Part shown: one piece after another, positions 27,842-36,967 of the stretch
Numbering within the stretch: the stretch's first letter is position 1
How the letters are laid out: the number at the start of each line of letters is the position of its first letter
Source of the DNA: Mariniblastus sp.
GTDB lineage: Bacteria > Planctomycetota > Planctomycetia > Pirellulales > Pirellulaceae
Assembly: GCA_022447605.1 (NCBI GenBank)
Contig: JAKVBG010000008.1
Location: 1 to 64,000 of the forward strand
Direction: 5' to 3'
DNA length: 64,000 nucleotides
Translations under genes and position numbers: made by a program
The notes under the pieces: generated by a model
Told to the model about the DNA's origin: nothing
Databases searched by the model: none
The model's input: the letters and a program-made list of their open reading frames with translations, nothing else

Positions 27842-29362
27842 CTACAGGTCTTCCGGGGATTCCAACGGCTGGGCTTTTCGGTAATTCCGCAGTTCGACGC
27901 TGGCCACACGACCTTCCATCGCCGGGCGAAAGAAGATCATGAGTGCGGCCGGCAAATACCAAGCCATGAACAGGCCGCCTCCAAAGCCATGCCAGAACTG
28001 AACCCCAATCATGATCGCGCAGCTGCAGGCGATCAGGGTCCCCAGGTCCTTGCGGATCGGCCAGAAGACAAAGGAAATGCAGAACAGAAAAAACGCTACC
28101 AGAATCGGCAACCGATAGGAGCGGTTCCAGCCCAGGCCCCATATGCCTTCCAGGCCATCCATCATCGGCAACCAGAACCCGAAGGTTGCCTGTAACTGGC
28201 TACCAAAATGAGACAGGTCGGATGAGGTCATCAGCAAGCCGCCAATGCAGACCGACAGCGCAACGACGACGCCCGTGACAAACCGCTTGACCCCGTTTTC
28301 CCAGTAAAAACTGATCCACAGGGGCAACAGGAAGAGGGGATAATAGGAGACGCCGGTCGCCAACCCGATGAAAATTCCGGCGATCCACGGCTTACGGAAG
28401 CAGACCACCGCCCACACCAACAGGGCACCTGGCAGCACGTGCAAGACGGCTCCTGTGTATAGGGTCGTGTAGGGCAGCATCAGGTAGATGGTGGCCATCC
28501 CGATACCGATGGCAAAACTGTTGAAATGGTACAGCCCGATCAGGATCAAGCCGAGGATCAAGGCCGTCTGCCCGACAATCGCCAACGACTTGGCTGCCGC
28601 CCGATATTTCGGTTCGTTCTGGGGCCGATCCGCATCGGTCTCCAGCAGTTGTTCCCCCGTATCGAATGTGGGGATGACTGGAAACAGGTGGAATAGCGGG
28701 AAGCCGGGGCCATGGCGTTGCAACTGGGCCGTTTCGCTCTGTTCGGCCGTCTCCCGCTGGAGCATCTTGACCGCACTGCGCGCCCCGGACATATCGTCGT
28801 CACTCACCCCGACCGTGATAATATTGAAGACCAGGAATGTCAGCAGACTGCAGGCCAGAAATATCAAAGCGCCGATCGACAGGTTCGGCAGCAGGACCGG
28901 ACGGCGAACCAGCACCGGGTCCAACAGCATCCGCAACATGATCAGTGCGCCGACAGAAAATAGCCAGATGTAGCCGTAACGCTGGCTCCATTGCCCCCGC
29001 TCCTGTTGCCTGGCCCGCCGGGCCTCCTGCACAACCTGCTGCGGATCTTCCGGAGCCTCAGCCGACGACTCTTGCTCGGCTTCACCCATCGATGAGTCGC
29101 CCAAGTTTGCAGGCACGTCCACAGGTTCGGCCGGTTCCGTTTCAGCATCGGCCACCACCTGGAAAGGCAAGCTCTTCTCCAGCTTGAGACCGTAATCGAT
29201 CAACAGGATGCCTGGCGCCAACAGGATGATCAACAACAAGTCGAAGTTGCGCACACTCCAGAAGCGATTGAACTTGAAAAACAAGGCCAACATCAACAGC
29301 GACGACAGGTAGGCCCAGGTTGAATGGGCAATCGGTTGATAATCAAACGGTGATTCGTTCAT
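27842..29362 (-). CDS. Polytopic membrane protein of unknown function (GT-C-like topology)
   Basis: 506 residues with roughly twelve hydrophobic segments. Two early helices are followed by an acidic, Glu/Gln/Ala-rich stretch at about residues 75-125 that may form a coiled coil, then a second soluble loop near residues 200-270, then a compact bundle of helices to the C-terminus. The segment around SYYPLFLLPLWISFYW resembles the DUF2029/GT87-type mannosyltransferases, but the Asp motifs of that family were not found, so no enzyme name is given. ATG at 29362 is used; a TTG at 29419 would add 19 residues. It lies downstream of the antiporter operon, 147 bases after its last gene, and 223 bases before the next gene. 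Confidence 0.6.
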   Translation of the reverse strand: MNESPFDYQPIAHSTWAYLSSLLMLALFFKFNRFWSVRNFDLLLIILLAPGILLIDYGLKLEKSLPFQVVADAETEPAEPVDVPANLGDSSMGEAEQESSAEAPEDPQQVVQEARRARQQERGQWSQRYGYIWLFSVGALIMLRMLLDPVLVRRPVLLPNLSIGALIFLACSLLTFLVFNIITVGVSDDDMSGARSAVKMLQRETAEQSETAQLQRHGPGFPLFHLFPVIPTFDTGEQLLETDADRPQNEPKYRAAAKSLAIVGQTALILGLILIGLYHFNSFAIGIGMATIYLMLPYTTLYTGAVLHVLPGALLVWAVVCFRKPWIAGIFIGLATGVSYYPLFLLPLWISFYWENGVKRFVTGVVVALSVCIGGLLMTSSDLSHFGSQLQATFGFWLPMMDGLEGIWGLGWNRSYRLPILVAFFLFCISFVFWPIRKDLGTLIACSCAIMIGVQFWHGFGGGLFMAWYLPAALMIFFRPAMEGRVASVELRNYRKAQPLESPEDL

Positions 29363-29459
29363 CCGTGATTTCTGGACAGGGAGCGCTTGGTAATGTTTGC
29401 AAAAACAACGGTCGTCCAACCATCAGGTTAACCCCAAATGCCCTTCACGCAAATTAGAG

Positions 29460-29498
29460 GCACGGCCCCAGTAAAAACGGGAGCCTGTTTTGCCGTGC
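29460..29498. repeat. Inverted repeat after the antiporter operon
   Basis: GCACGGC (29460-29466) and GCCGTGC (29492-29498) can pair across a 25-base loop, just after the last antiporter gene on the - strand. The T-run following the stem is on the + strand, where no gene ends, so it is not a clean terminator for the antiporter transcript. It may still be a weak or bidirectional one. Confidence 0.3.
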
Positions 29499-29509
29499 TT
29501 TTAAGGGCT

Positions 29510-31213
29510 TTACAGGTAGTTCAGCAACAGGCAAAGACACAACACGATGGTGGCCCATACGGCCATCACGCCCGTCGTCCAGGTGCCCCCCAGAAGGCCG
29601 CGCTCACCGAACCGTTGCGACAAGCACTCGAGGAGTCCCTTGAGATCACGCATGACCCAGCCCCGTACCAAGCCGTCTGCCTGTTGAACCCCGCGCCCAA
29701 TCCAGCCAATCAGCCGGGGCAACAGACGGCGATAGATCCAGTCCGTGTCGAGATTGATTCGGCGCAGCTCGGCCGGATACAGCTTGGTCAACATCAGCAC
29801 CACAAACGCCAGTGCCGCGAATAGCAACAGCTGAAGTTGGGTCACGACATGCGGCCAGGTGTACGGCTCATAGTCGGGCAAGGTCGGCAAGTAGCGGTAC
29901 AGCCAGGGGAAACCGACGCCCAGGCCGATACAAAACGCGGCTGCGATGCCCATCGCCAACAGCATGTTCCACGGCGCTTCTTTGGGCCGCTTACCCGAGT
30001 CGTGTGAGAAGAAAGCGAAGAACGGAATCTTGATACCCGAGTGTTCCATCACACCGGCCGACGCGATCAACAACACGATCCAAACCAACAGCATATGTTC
30101 TTCGGCAGCAGCCGTAATGATCATCGACTTACTGATGAATCCGCTGAGCAGCGGGAAACCGGCAATCGACCCGGCACCCACCATGCAGAACACGGTCGTC
30201 CACGGCATCGACTTGTACAGACCGCCCAGCTCGGTTGCCTTGACCGTCCCCACCCGGTACAGCACCGCGCCCATCGACATGAACAACAGGGCCTTGTACA
30301 GGATGTGGCAGAAAGCGTGCGCTGCTGCCCCGCTAATAGCCAGGTCCGTCCCGATACCAATGCCGACGACCATGAATCCGAGCTGGTTGTTGAGGCTGTA
30401 GGCCAGCACTCGCCGCAAATCGTTTTCAATCACGGCAAACAGGATCGGAAACAGCGTCATCACGCACCCGATCCAGATCAGCGACTCGGTCCCGGCAAAT
30501 CCCCGGGCCAGCGAGTAGATCGCCAGCTTGGTGGTAAAGGCACTGAGGAAGACGGCCCCCGTGACGGTCGCCTCGGGGTACGCATCCTGAAGCCAGTTAT
30601 GCAACAGAGGAAAGGCGCACTTGATGCCGAACGCCAGGAAGATCAACAATGTTCCGGCCGACATGCTGGCACCCGGCTCCACCAACAAATCGAAGCGGAT
30701 CGACCCCGTTTCCACGTAGCGGACAATCGCACCAGACAACAACAGGACGCCCGAACCGACCTGGATGATCAAGTACCTGATCCCCGAACGGTACGAGCGT
30801 TCGGTATTGCTGGCCCAGACGAGAAAGACGGACGAAATGGCCGTCAGCTCCCAGTAGAAGAACAGGGTAATCAAATCGCCAGCGCAACAGGCACCGATCG
30901 CACCACCGGCGTAGACCATAGCGGCCACGTGTTGTTTGGCATCCTTCAGGTGCAAGGCATAGATCGCCGATACGATGGCCGCGATATGAAAAATAACACC
31001 GAAAATGCGGCTCAGCGGATCGATCCGCACCAGCACCAACGACTGGCCAAACAGCTCGATCTGACCATACTCGCCACTGGGCGTTAACAGAAACAGCACC
31101 AAACTCCCAATCGTCAACACGAGGGCCATCGCCGATTGGGCGCTGCGCCAAAGGAGTGGTATCAGCAGACCGCCCACAATCATGAGCGTGCCGGGGGGCA
31201 GGCTATGAATCAT
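29510..31213 (-). CDS. mnhD: Proton-conducting antiporter subunit, MnhD/NuoL-type (third copy)
   Basis: 567 residues with 14 or more hydrophobic helices. The conserved helix with the proton-channel Glu reads LFFYWELTAISS (about residue 115), and the Lys-bearing segment is FGIKCAFPLLHNWLQDAYPEATV (about residues 205-228). These are the usual NuoL/M/N-MrpD marks. The C-terminal 100 residues extend beyond the typical MrpD fold with a further helix. It probably forms one proton or cation channel of a Mrp-type complex with the upstream genes. The ATG at 31213 overlaps the stop of the small upstream gene by 11 bases. An earlier in-frame start at 31327 would encode a Pro/Ser/Arg-rich leader inside that gene and is rejected. 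Confidence 0.85.
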   Translation of the reverse strand: MIHSLPPGTLMIVGGLLIPLLWRSAQSAMALVLTIGSLVLFLLTPSGEYGQIELFGQSLVLVRIDPLSRIFGVIFHIAAIVSAIYALHLKDAKQHVAAMVYAGGAIGACCAGDLITLFFYWELTAISSVFLVWASNTERSYRSGIRYLIIQVGSGVLLLSGAIVRYVETGSIRFDLLVEPGASMSAGTLLIFLAFGIKCAFPLLHNWLQDAYPEATVTGAVFLSAFTTKLAIYSLARGFAGTESLIWIGCVMTLFPILFAVIENDLRRVLAYSLNNQLGFMVVGIGIGTDLAISGAAAHAFCHILYKALLFMSMGAVLYRVGTVKATELGGLYKSMPWTTVFCMVGAGSIAGFPLLSGFISKSMIITAAAEEHMLLVWIVLLIASAGVMEHSGIKIPFFAFFSHDSGKRPKEAPWNMLLAMGIAAAFCIGLGVGFPWLYRYLPTLPDYEPYTWPHVVTQLQLLLFAALAFVVLMLTKLYPAELRRINLDTDWIYRRLLPRLIGWIGRGVQQADGLVRGWVMRDLKGLLECLSQRFGERGLLGGTWTTGVMAVWATIVLCLCLLLNYL

Positions 31214-31478
31214 AGTAGTCCTCCGGTCGCGAGACGAATATCCGCAGAATTTTTCCCAGCATGACGACCACGACAAAGGCGGCGAAACCGAACCAGGCCT
31301 GGAACCCGAACCAGGTCTCGGCGTCAAAATGAGGATGGTCGTTCGTGTACAGGAACTCGGCGCCGAGTGAGGCCAGGCAGGCCACCACCAGGCCGATGAT
31401 CAACAAGCGAATGTTGGCCGGCTGGTAGAACCAGCCCTGGGGCGCTTCACTCATTTCGACTTGTTCTTTTTCATTCAT
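31203..31478 (-). CDS. Small two-helix membrane protein in the antiporter operon
   Basis: 91 residues: a polar N-terminus, two hydrophobic helices (about residues 24-42 and 62-78), and a short acidic tail ending RPEDYYDS. It lies between two MnhD-like genes, overlapping the second by 11 bases and starting 3 bases after the stop of the first, so it is certainly co-translated with them. No named Mrp subunit of this form is known to me. It may be an accessory subunit filling a gap between antiporter modules. A second ATG eight codons later is an alternative start. Confidence 0.65.
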   Translation of the reverse strand: MNEKEQVEMSEAPQGWFYQPANIRLLIIGLVVACLASLGAEFLYTNDHPHFDAETWFGFQAWFGFAAFVVVVMLGKILRIFVSRPEDYYDS

Positions 31479-31481
31479 CGC

Positions 31482-32966
31482 TTACTGGGTCACCTTCGTA
31501 ATGGGCAACAGGACCTCGTATAACTGGTTGGCCAGGAAGAACAGGACAACCGTGCCAACAGCCGTACAACAAAGAGGCACCACACACATCAGGGGCGCTT
31601 CCTTGAACTTGAGCGGTTCACCCGTCGTCGGTTTCATGAAAGCGCGGATCGGGATCGGGATCAGGTAGGCAATGTTCAGCAGGGAGCTGATCATCAGTGC
31701 GGCCAGCAAAAACCAGTGATGGGTCTCGACCGTGCCCAAGGCCAGGAACCACTTGCTCCAGACCCCGCCGCCGGGCGGAAGTCCGATAATACTGATCGAG
31801 GCAATGAAAAAAGCGCCCATCGTCAGCGGCATCGCCCGGCCCAGGCCGCGCATGTCGCTGATGTCGGTTTTGTGGGTGGCGACATAAATGGCACCCGCAC
31901 AAAAGAACAGGGTGATTTTGCCCACGGCGTGGGTCACGATATGCATGCCGCCCCCCATCACGCTGGCGGGCGTGGCCAAGGCAGCGCCCAGGGTGATGTA
32001 GGCCAACTGACTGACGGTGGAATAGGCAAGCCGGGCTTTCAGGTTGTCCTTGGTCATGGCCACCAGGGAGGCCAGCAAGATGGTCGCGCCAGCCAGGTAG
32101 GCCAGCCAATCGCCAATATGGGTTTCACTGATCAGGTCGATCCCGAACACGTAGATCGCCACCTTGAGGATGGTGAAGACGCCGACCTTGACCACCGCCA
32201 CAGCGTGCAACAAGGCGCTGACGGGCGTGGGGGCTACCATCGCCGCCGGCAACCAGCGGTGAAACGGCATGAGAGCCGCCTTGCCAATCCCGAAAGCGAA
32301 CAGGGCCAGCAACAGCGCCAACTGCCATGGCTGGACGTTGCCCGATTCCAGCGAGTCCTGCAAGATTCCGCCCGGCTGGAAATCGAGGGTGTGGGTGATG
32401 CTCCAGGTCCAACCGATAGCCATCATGAAAAAGGCGATCGAGGTAAATAGCAAAATGCCCAGGTAGGTGCGCCCGCCCCGTTTCGCTTTTTCGGTTCCGT
32501 GGTGCGTCACCAGGGGGTAAGTGGAAATGGTCATCAGCTCGTACGCTACGAACAGCGTGAACAAGTTGGCTGAAAAAGCGGCCGCCAGTGCGGCAAAAAT
32601 GGCAACCGCAAAGCAGGCAAAGAACCGTGTCTGGTGCTGCTCATTATGGGAGCGCATGTAGCCGATGCCGTAGACCGTGGTGACAATCCACAACCCCGAG
32701 GCGACCAGGGCGAACACCATGCCCAGCGGCTCGACCTGGAAAGCGATGGAAAATCCTGGCAGCAGGGTGCCCAGCAGCCACTCGGGCCGACCTCCCTGGA
32801 AAACATGGTCGGCCAGGCAGCAGACAAAGTAAAACAGCACCGAGGACAGGATCAGCGTCACGCCATCGCGCAGGTTGGGTGACCTGCCCAGCAGTCCAAT
32901 CAACAGCAGTACCAACAGCGGGAAAGCAAGCGAGATTCCGATCAACAGACTGGGAGTCAAGTTCAT
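31482..32966 (-). CDS. mnhD: Proton-conducting antiporter subunit, NuoL/MnhD-like (second copy)
   Basis: 494 residues, about 14 helices. FVAYELMTISTYPL near residue 125 carries the channel Glu. FGIGKAALMPFHRWLPAAMVAPTPVSALLHAVAVVK near residues 210-245 is closer to NuoL and MrpA than to MrpD (W-L-P-x-A-M-x-x-P-T-P-V-S-A-L-x-H), so this may represent the N-terminal module of a split MrpA. It overlaps the previous gene's stop as ATGA at 32966, which also fixes the start; the longer frame to 33029 is inside that gene. It should act in the membrane as a proton channel. Confidence 0.85.
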   Translation of the reverse strand: MNLTPSLLIGISLAFPLLVLLLIGLLGRSPNLRDGVTLILSSVLFYFVCCLADHVFQGGRPEWLLGTLLPGFSIAFQVEPLGMVFALVASGLWIVTTVYGIGYMRSHNEQHQTRFFACFAVAIFAALAAAFSANLFTLFVAYELMTISTYPLVTHHGTEKAKRGGRTYLGILLFTSIAFFMMAIGWTWSITHTLDFQPGGILQDSLESGNVQPWQLALLLALFAFGIGKAALMPFHRWLPAAMVAPTPVSALLHAVAVVKVGVFTILKVAIYVFGIDLISETHIGDWLAYLAGATILLASLVAMTKDNLKARLAYSTVSQLAYITLGAALATPASVMGGGMHIVTHAVGKITLFFCAGAIYVATHKTDISDMRGLGRAMPLTMGAFFIASISIIGLPPGGGVWSKWFLALGTVETHHWFLLAALMISSLLNIAYLIPIPIRAFMKPTTGEPLKFKEAPLMCVVPLCCTAVGTVVLFFLANQLYEVLLPITKVTQ

Positions 32967-34444
32967 GGCGAACCTCCCAGCAAGGCTTGGGCGGCCTGGC
33001 TCGCAATGCCCACGGAATAAGAGGTCCAAACCCCAAAGACCAGGATGCCAATAATCAACAGGTAAGTCGGGACCAGCATCGACCAGGGCGCCTCACGGGA
33101 TGACTTCACCGCCTCGGATGGTTCTGAAAAATAGAGAATTTCTACGACGCGCCAGACATAGACCACCGCCAACAAAGAGCTCAGCAGCATCAGCCCCGCC
33201 ACCAGATAGGAGGCGTTGTCCAGGGCAGCCGTCAACAACAACCACTTACTGACAAACCCGGCCGTCAAGGGAACTCCGATCAGGCCCAAACCGCCCAGCA
33301 CCCAGGCGAACGACGTCCAGGGCATCGTCCTGGAGGCGCCGCGCAGATCTTCCAGCCTGACCGAGCTCAGGCGGAGAGCAAAACAGCCGACGACCAGGAA
33401 CAGGCCACCCTTGATCACTGCATGATTGAACATGTGAACAATACCACTGGTCAGCCCGTCCTGGTTGTTCATGCTGATCCCCAGCAACATGTAGCCGACC
33501 TGGGCGATGCTGGAATAGGCCAACAAACGCTTGAGGTTTACCTGGTAAATGGCGGCCGTCGAGGCGACAAAGATGCCGATCAGGGCAAAGGCTGTCAGGA
33601 AGACGTCCAGCCCGTGCACGTCGAAGGCAAACTGGGGAGTAAAAATGCTGTACACGATCCTGATGAAGGCATAAACCGAAACCTTCGTCGCGGTCGCCGC
33701 GATGAAAGCCGTCACGATCGAGGGGGCATAGGTATAGGCGTTGGGCAGCCAGGTATGCAGGGGGAAGACGGCCATCTTGATGCACAGGCCAACCGTCATG
33801 AACGCAAAGGCCACCAACATCGTCCGTGAACCGTGGTCATCGCCCAGTTGCGTGGCCATGTCGGCCATGTTCAACGTGCCGGTCAACTGGTAGAGCAAGC
33901 CGATGCCGATCAACAGGAACGTGGCGCCAATGGTGCCCATCACCAGATATTGAAAGGCGGCCAACGGTGCGCGTCGACTCCGGCCCAGGCTGATCAGGGC
34001 GTAGGAGGAGAGCGAGGAAATTTCCAGGAACACAAATACGTTGAACAGGTCGCCCGTAATGCAGATCCCCAGCAACCCGGACAGGCAGAGCAGGTACATC
34101 GGGTGCACCAGGTAGTGCCGCGAGGGATCCACCTCTTCGTTCAGGCTGCGGGGCGCATAGGTCAGGACCACTGCGGCGATGCCCGTCACGAACGACATCA
34201 CGAACGTGCTCAAATAGTCGGCGACATACTCGATCCCGTAGGGCGCCGGCCAATTCCCCAGTTCGTAGGAGATCGGGCCGGTCTGCAAGACCTTGGCCAA
34301 CAGGAACAGGGACAAACCGAAAGTGGCCCAGCAGGTCGCCAAGGCAAACAGGTAGACCAGTGTGCGGTTGAACAGGAACACGCACAACGGTGCCGCAATC
34401 AGCGGCACGATAACGACCAGGACAGGTAGATGCTGTTCGATCAC
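32963..34444 (-). CDS. mnhD: Na+/H+ antiporter subunit D (first copy)
   Basis: 493 residues with 14 helices. FVFLEISSLSSYALISLGR near residue 140 carries the channel Glu. MTVGLCIKMAVFPLHTWLPNAYTYAPSIVTAFIAATATKVSVYAFIR near residues 215-262 is the Lys/His-bearing antiporter core and is typical of MrpD. It pairs with MnhC just upstream. The GTG start at 34444 overlaps the stop of mnhC as GTGA, an arrangement repeated elsewhere in this operon. Confidence 0.88.
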   Translation of the reverse strand: MIEQHLPVLVVIVPLIAAPLCVFLFNRTLVYLFALATCWATFGLSLFLLAKVLQTGPISYELGNWPAPYGIEYVADYLSTFVMSFVTGIAAVVLTYAPRSLNEEVDPSRHYLVHPMYLLCLSGLLGICITGDLFNVFVFLEISSLSSYALISLGRSRRAPLAAFQYLVMGTIGATFLLIGIGLLYQLTGTLNMADMATQLGDDHGSRTMLVAFAFMTVGLCIKMAVFPLHTWLPNAYTYAPSIVTAFIAATATKVSVYAFIRIVYSIFTPQFAFDVHGLDVFLTAFALIGIFVASTAAIYQVNLKRLLAYSSIAQVGYMLLGISMNNQDGLTSGIVHMFNHAVIKGGLFLVVGCFALRLSSVRLEDLRGASRTMPWTSFAWVLGGLGLIGVPLTAGFVSKWLLLTAALDNASYLVAGLMLLSSLLAVVYVWRVVEILYFSEPSEAVKSSREAPWSMLVPTYLLIIGILVFGVWTSYSVGIASQAAQALLGGSP

Positions 34445-34812
34445 GACTCCCGATCCAGTGCTAGAATGTCATCTTCTTCAATCGATCCGTAATCTTCACG
34501 GATCCGCACAATCAGGGCCAAGGCCAGGGCAGTGGTAGCCACGCCGACGACGATCGCCGTCAGGATCAACACGCTGGGCAACGGGTTGGAATACGCCTGG
34601 TCCACCTCGGCCGTCTTCTGGATGATGGGGGCCGTGCCCGCTTCCATCCGACCCATCGTGATGTAGAGCAGGAAGACCGAAATCTGGAAAATATTCAGGC
34701 CGATCACGGTTTTGATCAGGTTGCCACGGGCGATCACGATGTAGAAACCGGTCATCATCAGAACGATCACGATCCAGTAGTTGAACAGCCCCAACACACT
34801 ACTAATGTCCAT
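34441..34812 (-). CDS. mnhC: Na+/H+ antiporter subunit C (NuoK-like)
   Basis: 123 residues, three hydrophobic helices, homologous in layout to NuoK. The GLNIFQISVFLLYITMG segment (second helix) is typical for MnhC, as is IVVGVATTALALALIVRI in the third. It probably links the D module to the rest of the Mrp complex. ATG at 34812 overlaps the stop of mnhB by 11 bases; a longer frame up to 34833 has only a weak start and is not preferred. Confidence 0.88.
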   Translation of the reverse strand: MDISSVLGLFNYWIVIVLMMTGFYIVIARGNLIKTVIGLNIFQISVFLLYITMGRMEAGTAPIIQKTAEVDQAYSNPLPSVLILTAIVVGVATTALALALIVRIREDYGSIEEDDILALDRES

Positions 34813-35245
34813 CGACCGGCTCCCGACCTGCAAAGCAGTAAAAGATCACGGTCATCACGGAAGTCACCGTCACACCCACGCCGAGTTCGACAAGGAAAAT
34901 TCCGAGGTGCTGCCCTTCGGGTAGCCAGCCTGGCAGGAAATGGTGCCCCAGCACGTCATAGTCGAGGAACTTGCCTCCCAGCAACATGGTCGCCACGCCG
35001 GTGCCGGCATAGATCAATACGCCGAGGGCAATCAACCGCTCGATGGCCGGTGGTGGCGCCACCTTGTGCAAGGCAGGCAGGCCAAACACGAGTCCGTACA
35101 GGATCAGGCCAGCCGCCAGGATGACGCCGGCCTGGAAGCCGCCGCCGGGCCCAAAGTCGCCATGAAATTGAACGTAGAAAGCAAACAGCAGGATGTAGGG
35201 CATCAGCAGCTTGGTGATCACCCGGATAATGGGGAAATTATCCAT
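34802..35245 (-). CDS. mnhB: Na+/H+ antiporter subunit B (MnhB domain)
   Basis: 147 residues with four helices. Early residues read IIRVITKLLMPYILLFAFYVQFHGDFGPGGGFQAGVILAA; the G-x-x-G-P-G-G-G-F-Q-A-G core is the fingerprint of MnhB. The C-terminal helix contains GIFLVELGVGVTVTSVMTVIF. It belongs in the membrane part of the complex. It overlaps the stop of the DUF4040 gene by eight bases. Confidence 0.9.
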   Translation of the reverse strand: MDNFPIIRVITKLLMPYILLFAFYVQFHGDFGPGGGFQAGVILAAGLILYGLVFGLPALHKVAPPPAIERLIALGVLIYAGTGVATMLLGGKFLDYDVLGHHFLPGWLPEGQHLGIFLVELGVGVTVTSVMTVIFYCFAGREPVDGH

Positions 35246-35822
35246 CGCTCTCCTCCGGTTGAGACCGGTTGCTTGACGCGACGGACAGCTTGCCCGGCCT
35301 GCGCAAAATCAACAGCACCGCGATGCCGGCGGTGAAGATGACGGTCGTCTCGCCGAGCGTATCATAACCGCGGTAGCTGGCCAGGACGGCCGTCACGACA
35401 TTCGGCAGTTCGCCATGCATGTCGTGATCCGATTTCTCAATAAAGCTCGGTTCCATCCGGGTATGGACGGGCGACGTCGGATCACCCACGTGCGGCATGT
35501 CCAAGGTCCCATACACCAGTGTGGCCCCGGTTACGACCACCACAATCAGCGGCAGGATCGGGAATTTCTTGATCGGTTTTTCTTCTCGACTGGTCAGGGC
35601 CAGGGTGCTGAGTAGCAACACGGTGGAGATCCCGGCGCCGACGGCTGCCTCGGTAAAAGCCACGTCCGGCGCGTCGAGAATCAACATCCAGGCCGCGCCC
35701 AGGAAACTGTAAATCCCGGTGAACATCACCGCGGCCCACAGATTCCGGATTCTGGCTACGGCCACGGCGGTCGTCGCCAGCAGCAGAAGCACCAGGATGT
35801 CAATCAGTTCCAGCATGACCAT
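35238..35822 (-). CDS. DUF4040/MbhE-like antiporter subunit (split MrpA C-terminal part)
   Basis: About 194 residues. The first 80 (ELIDILVLLLLATTAVAVARIRNLWAAVMFTGIYSFLGAAWMLILDAPDVAFTEAAVGAGIST in outline) form the DUF4040 region, including the A-P-D-V-A-F-T-E-A motif found in the C-terminal part of MrpA and in hydrogenase subunits MbhD/E. After a soluble Lys/Pro-rich stretch, the last part has a TM hairpin with YRGYDTLGETTVIFTAGIAVLLIL, as in MbhE. This indicates a split MrpA. ATG at 35822 is taken; GTG 35825 and ATG 35816 are alternatives. Confidence 0.82.
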   Translation of the reverse strand: MVMLELIDILVLLLLATTAVAVARIRNLWAAVMFTGIYSFLGAAWMLILDAPDVAFTEAAVGAGISTVLLLSTLALTSREEKPIKKFPILPLIVVVVTGATLVYGTLDMPHVGDPTSPVHTRMEPSFIEKSDHDMHGELPNVVTAVLASYRGYDTLGETTVIFTAGIAVLLILRRPGKLSVASSNRSQPEESDG

Positions 35823-35832
35823 CACTACACCC

Positions 35833-36189
35833 TCATTCCGCCTGATCTTCGGTTACGGGGGCCGTTGCCGGCTCGTGGCTGTCCAGGACCGGCTCCATAC
35901 CCTGGGAAATGGCCGACTTGGCCAGGGCGTGACAGGAGGTCGGGCTGGTGACGAGCAGGAAAAAGAGGATCATCAGCAGCTTGATCGCGATCAGACCATC
36001 GCCGGCCTGCAGCAGCAGGCCCACCACGATCAAGGTCGCTCCCAAGGTGTCGGTCACCCCCCCCGCGTGAAGCCGGGAGAAAAACTCCGGAAAGCGGACG
36101 ATCCCGATTCCACCCACGATCGAGAAAAATGAACCGAGGAGCAGGAACACCCAGCTGGCAATATCGATTACCTCGAAGGCCATGGTCAC
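35833..36189 (-). CDS. mnhG: Na+/H+ antiporter subunit G
   Basis: 118 residues with three helices. The family signature LLLGSFFSIVGGIGIVRFPEFFSRLHAGGVTDTLG is at about residues 16-50 (R-F-P-x-F-x-x-R-x-H-A is typical of MnhG), followed by LLVTSPTSCHALAKSA. The C-terminal tail is polar and Thr/Glu-rich. The GTG at 36189 gives a GTGA overlap with mnhF; ATG at 36183 is the alternative start. Confidence 0.88.
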   Translation of the reverse strand: MTMAFEVIDIASWVFLLLGSFFSIVGGIGIVRFPEFFSRLHAGGVTDTLGATLIVVGLLLQAGDGLIAIKLLMILFFLLVTSPTSCHALAKSAISQGMEPVLDSHEPATAPVTEDQAE

Positions 36190-36464
36190 TGGCTCACCTC
36201 CCTCGGCTTGTCGCCAAACGAGCCGTACTGGGAAAACCGCAACAGGGCGACCATTCCAATGAAATTCATCAAGCTGTAGAGCAGGGCCAGGTCGAGGAAG
36301 TCGGTCCGGCCCGAGGCAAAACAGTAGACACAGATGAACAGGACGGTCTTGGTACCGAACATGTTGAGTGCCAACACCCGATCAAATACCGTCGGCCCCA
36401 GCATGGCGCGAATCAACGCCAGGGACATCGTGATCAAGATCGAAAGTGAGGCGACAAAAAACAT
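36186..36464 (-). CDS. mnhF: Na+/H+ antiporter subunit F
   Basis: 92 residues, three helices. ALIRAMLGPTVFDRVLALNMFGTKTVLFI at about residues 17-45 is the MnhF signature (G-P-x-x-x-D-R-x-x-A-x-N). The ATG overlaps the last base of the mnhE stop (TAATG), and the 3' end overlaps the start of mnhG by four bases. Confidence 0.9.
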   Translation of the reverse strand: MFFVASLSILITMSLALIRAMLGPTVFDRVLALNMFGTKTVLFICVYCFASGRTDFLDLALLYSLMNFIGMVALLRFSQYGSFGDKPREVSQ

Positions 36465-36967
36465 TACTTGGTCTTCTCCAGGCGACAGACTCTTCGGTCC
36501 ATGTTGCCCGACAGGTCCTCCTCGGCGCCCTCAAACGAAAGCGCGTGAACCTGGATCTTGTCCTCTTCCATGTGGACCGAGATCGTTCCGGGGGTAGCCG
36601 TAATCGAGTTGGCCAGGATCACCCTGCCCAGTTCCGTTTGCTGGTGGGCCGTCACCTCCACCATCATTCTTTGCAGTTTCATGCTGGGCGACAGGATGAT
36701 CTTGGTCACGGCAATGTTGCTGACCACGATCTCCTTCAGCAGCCAGGGAAAGTAGGCGATAAAGGGACGCAGGCCGAGTTGCACCGGGGCGCCTTCTTCG
36801 TCGACAATTTTCATGCGGATTGCCAACCAGACACAGAACAGGCAGGAGAGCAAGCCGAGCACCAACAGGAAGTAATGGTGAAAGCCGGCTTCCCAAACCT
36901 GGAAATGACCAGACCAGACCAGCCAGGAGGCGAGCAGTGCCAAGAGGATGGAAACCTTGTACTTCAT
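36464..36967 (-). CDS. mnhE: Na+/H+ antiporter subunit E
   Basis: 167 residues and the first gene of the antiporter operon. Two or three helices (about 4-45) are followed by a soluble domain. YFPWLLKEIVVSNIAVTKIILSPSM near residues 75-100 and LANSITATPGTISVHMEEDKIQVHAL near residues 118-143 are the family motifs; the T-P-G-T core is decisive. ATG at 36967 (MKYKVSILLALLASWLVWSG) is chosen. An upstream ATG at 37051 would add a Pro/Gly-rich leader across a likely promoter and is rejected. Operon order E-F-G-(DUF4040)-B-C-D-D-small-D resembles a rearranged Mrp system without a full-length MrpA. Confidence 0.88.
   Translation of the reverse strand: MKYKVSILLALLASWLVWSGHFQVWEAGFHHYFLLVLGLLSCLFCVWLAIRMKIVDEEGAPVQLGLRPFIAYFPWLLKEIVVSNIAVTKIILSPSMKLQRMMVEVTAHQQTELGRVILANSITATPGTISVHMEEDKIQVHALSFEGAEEDLSGNMDRRVCRLEKTK

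Noticed and set aside
34459..34475. CTAGAATGTCATCTT shared between mnhC and the galU upstream region (13941)
   Set aside because: One copy is inside a coding region and the match is short; most likely chance.
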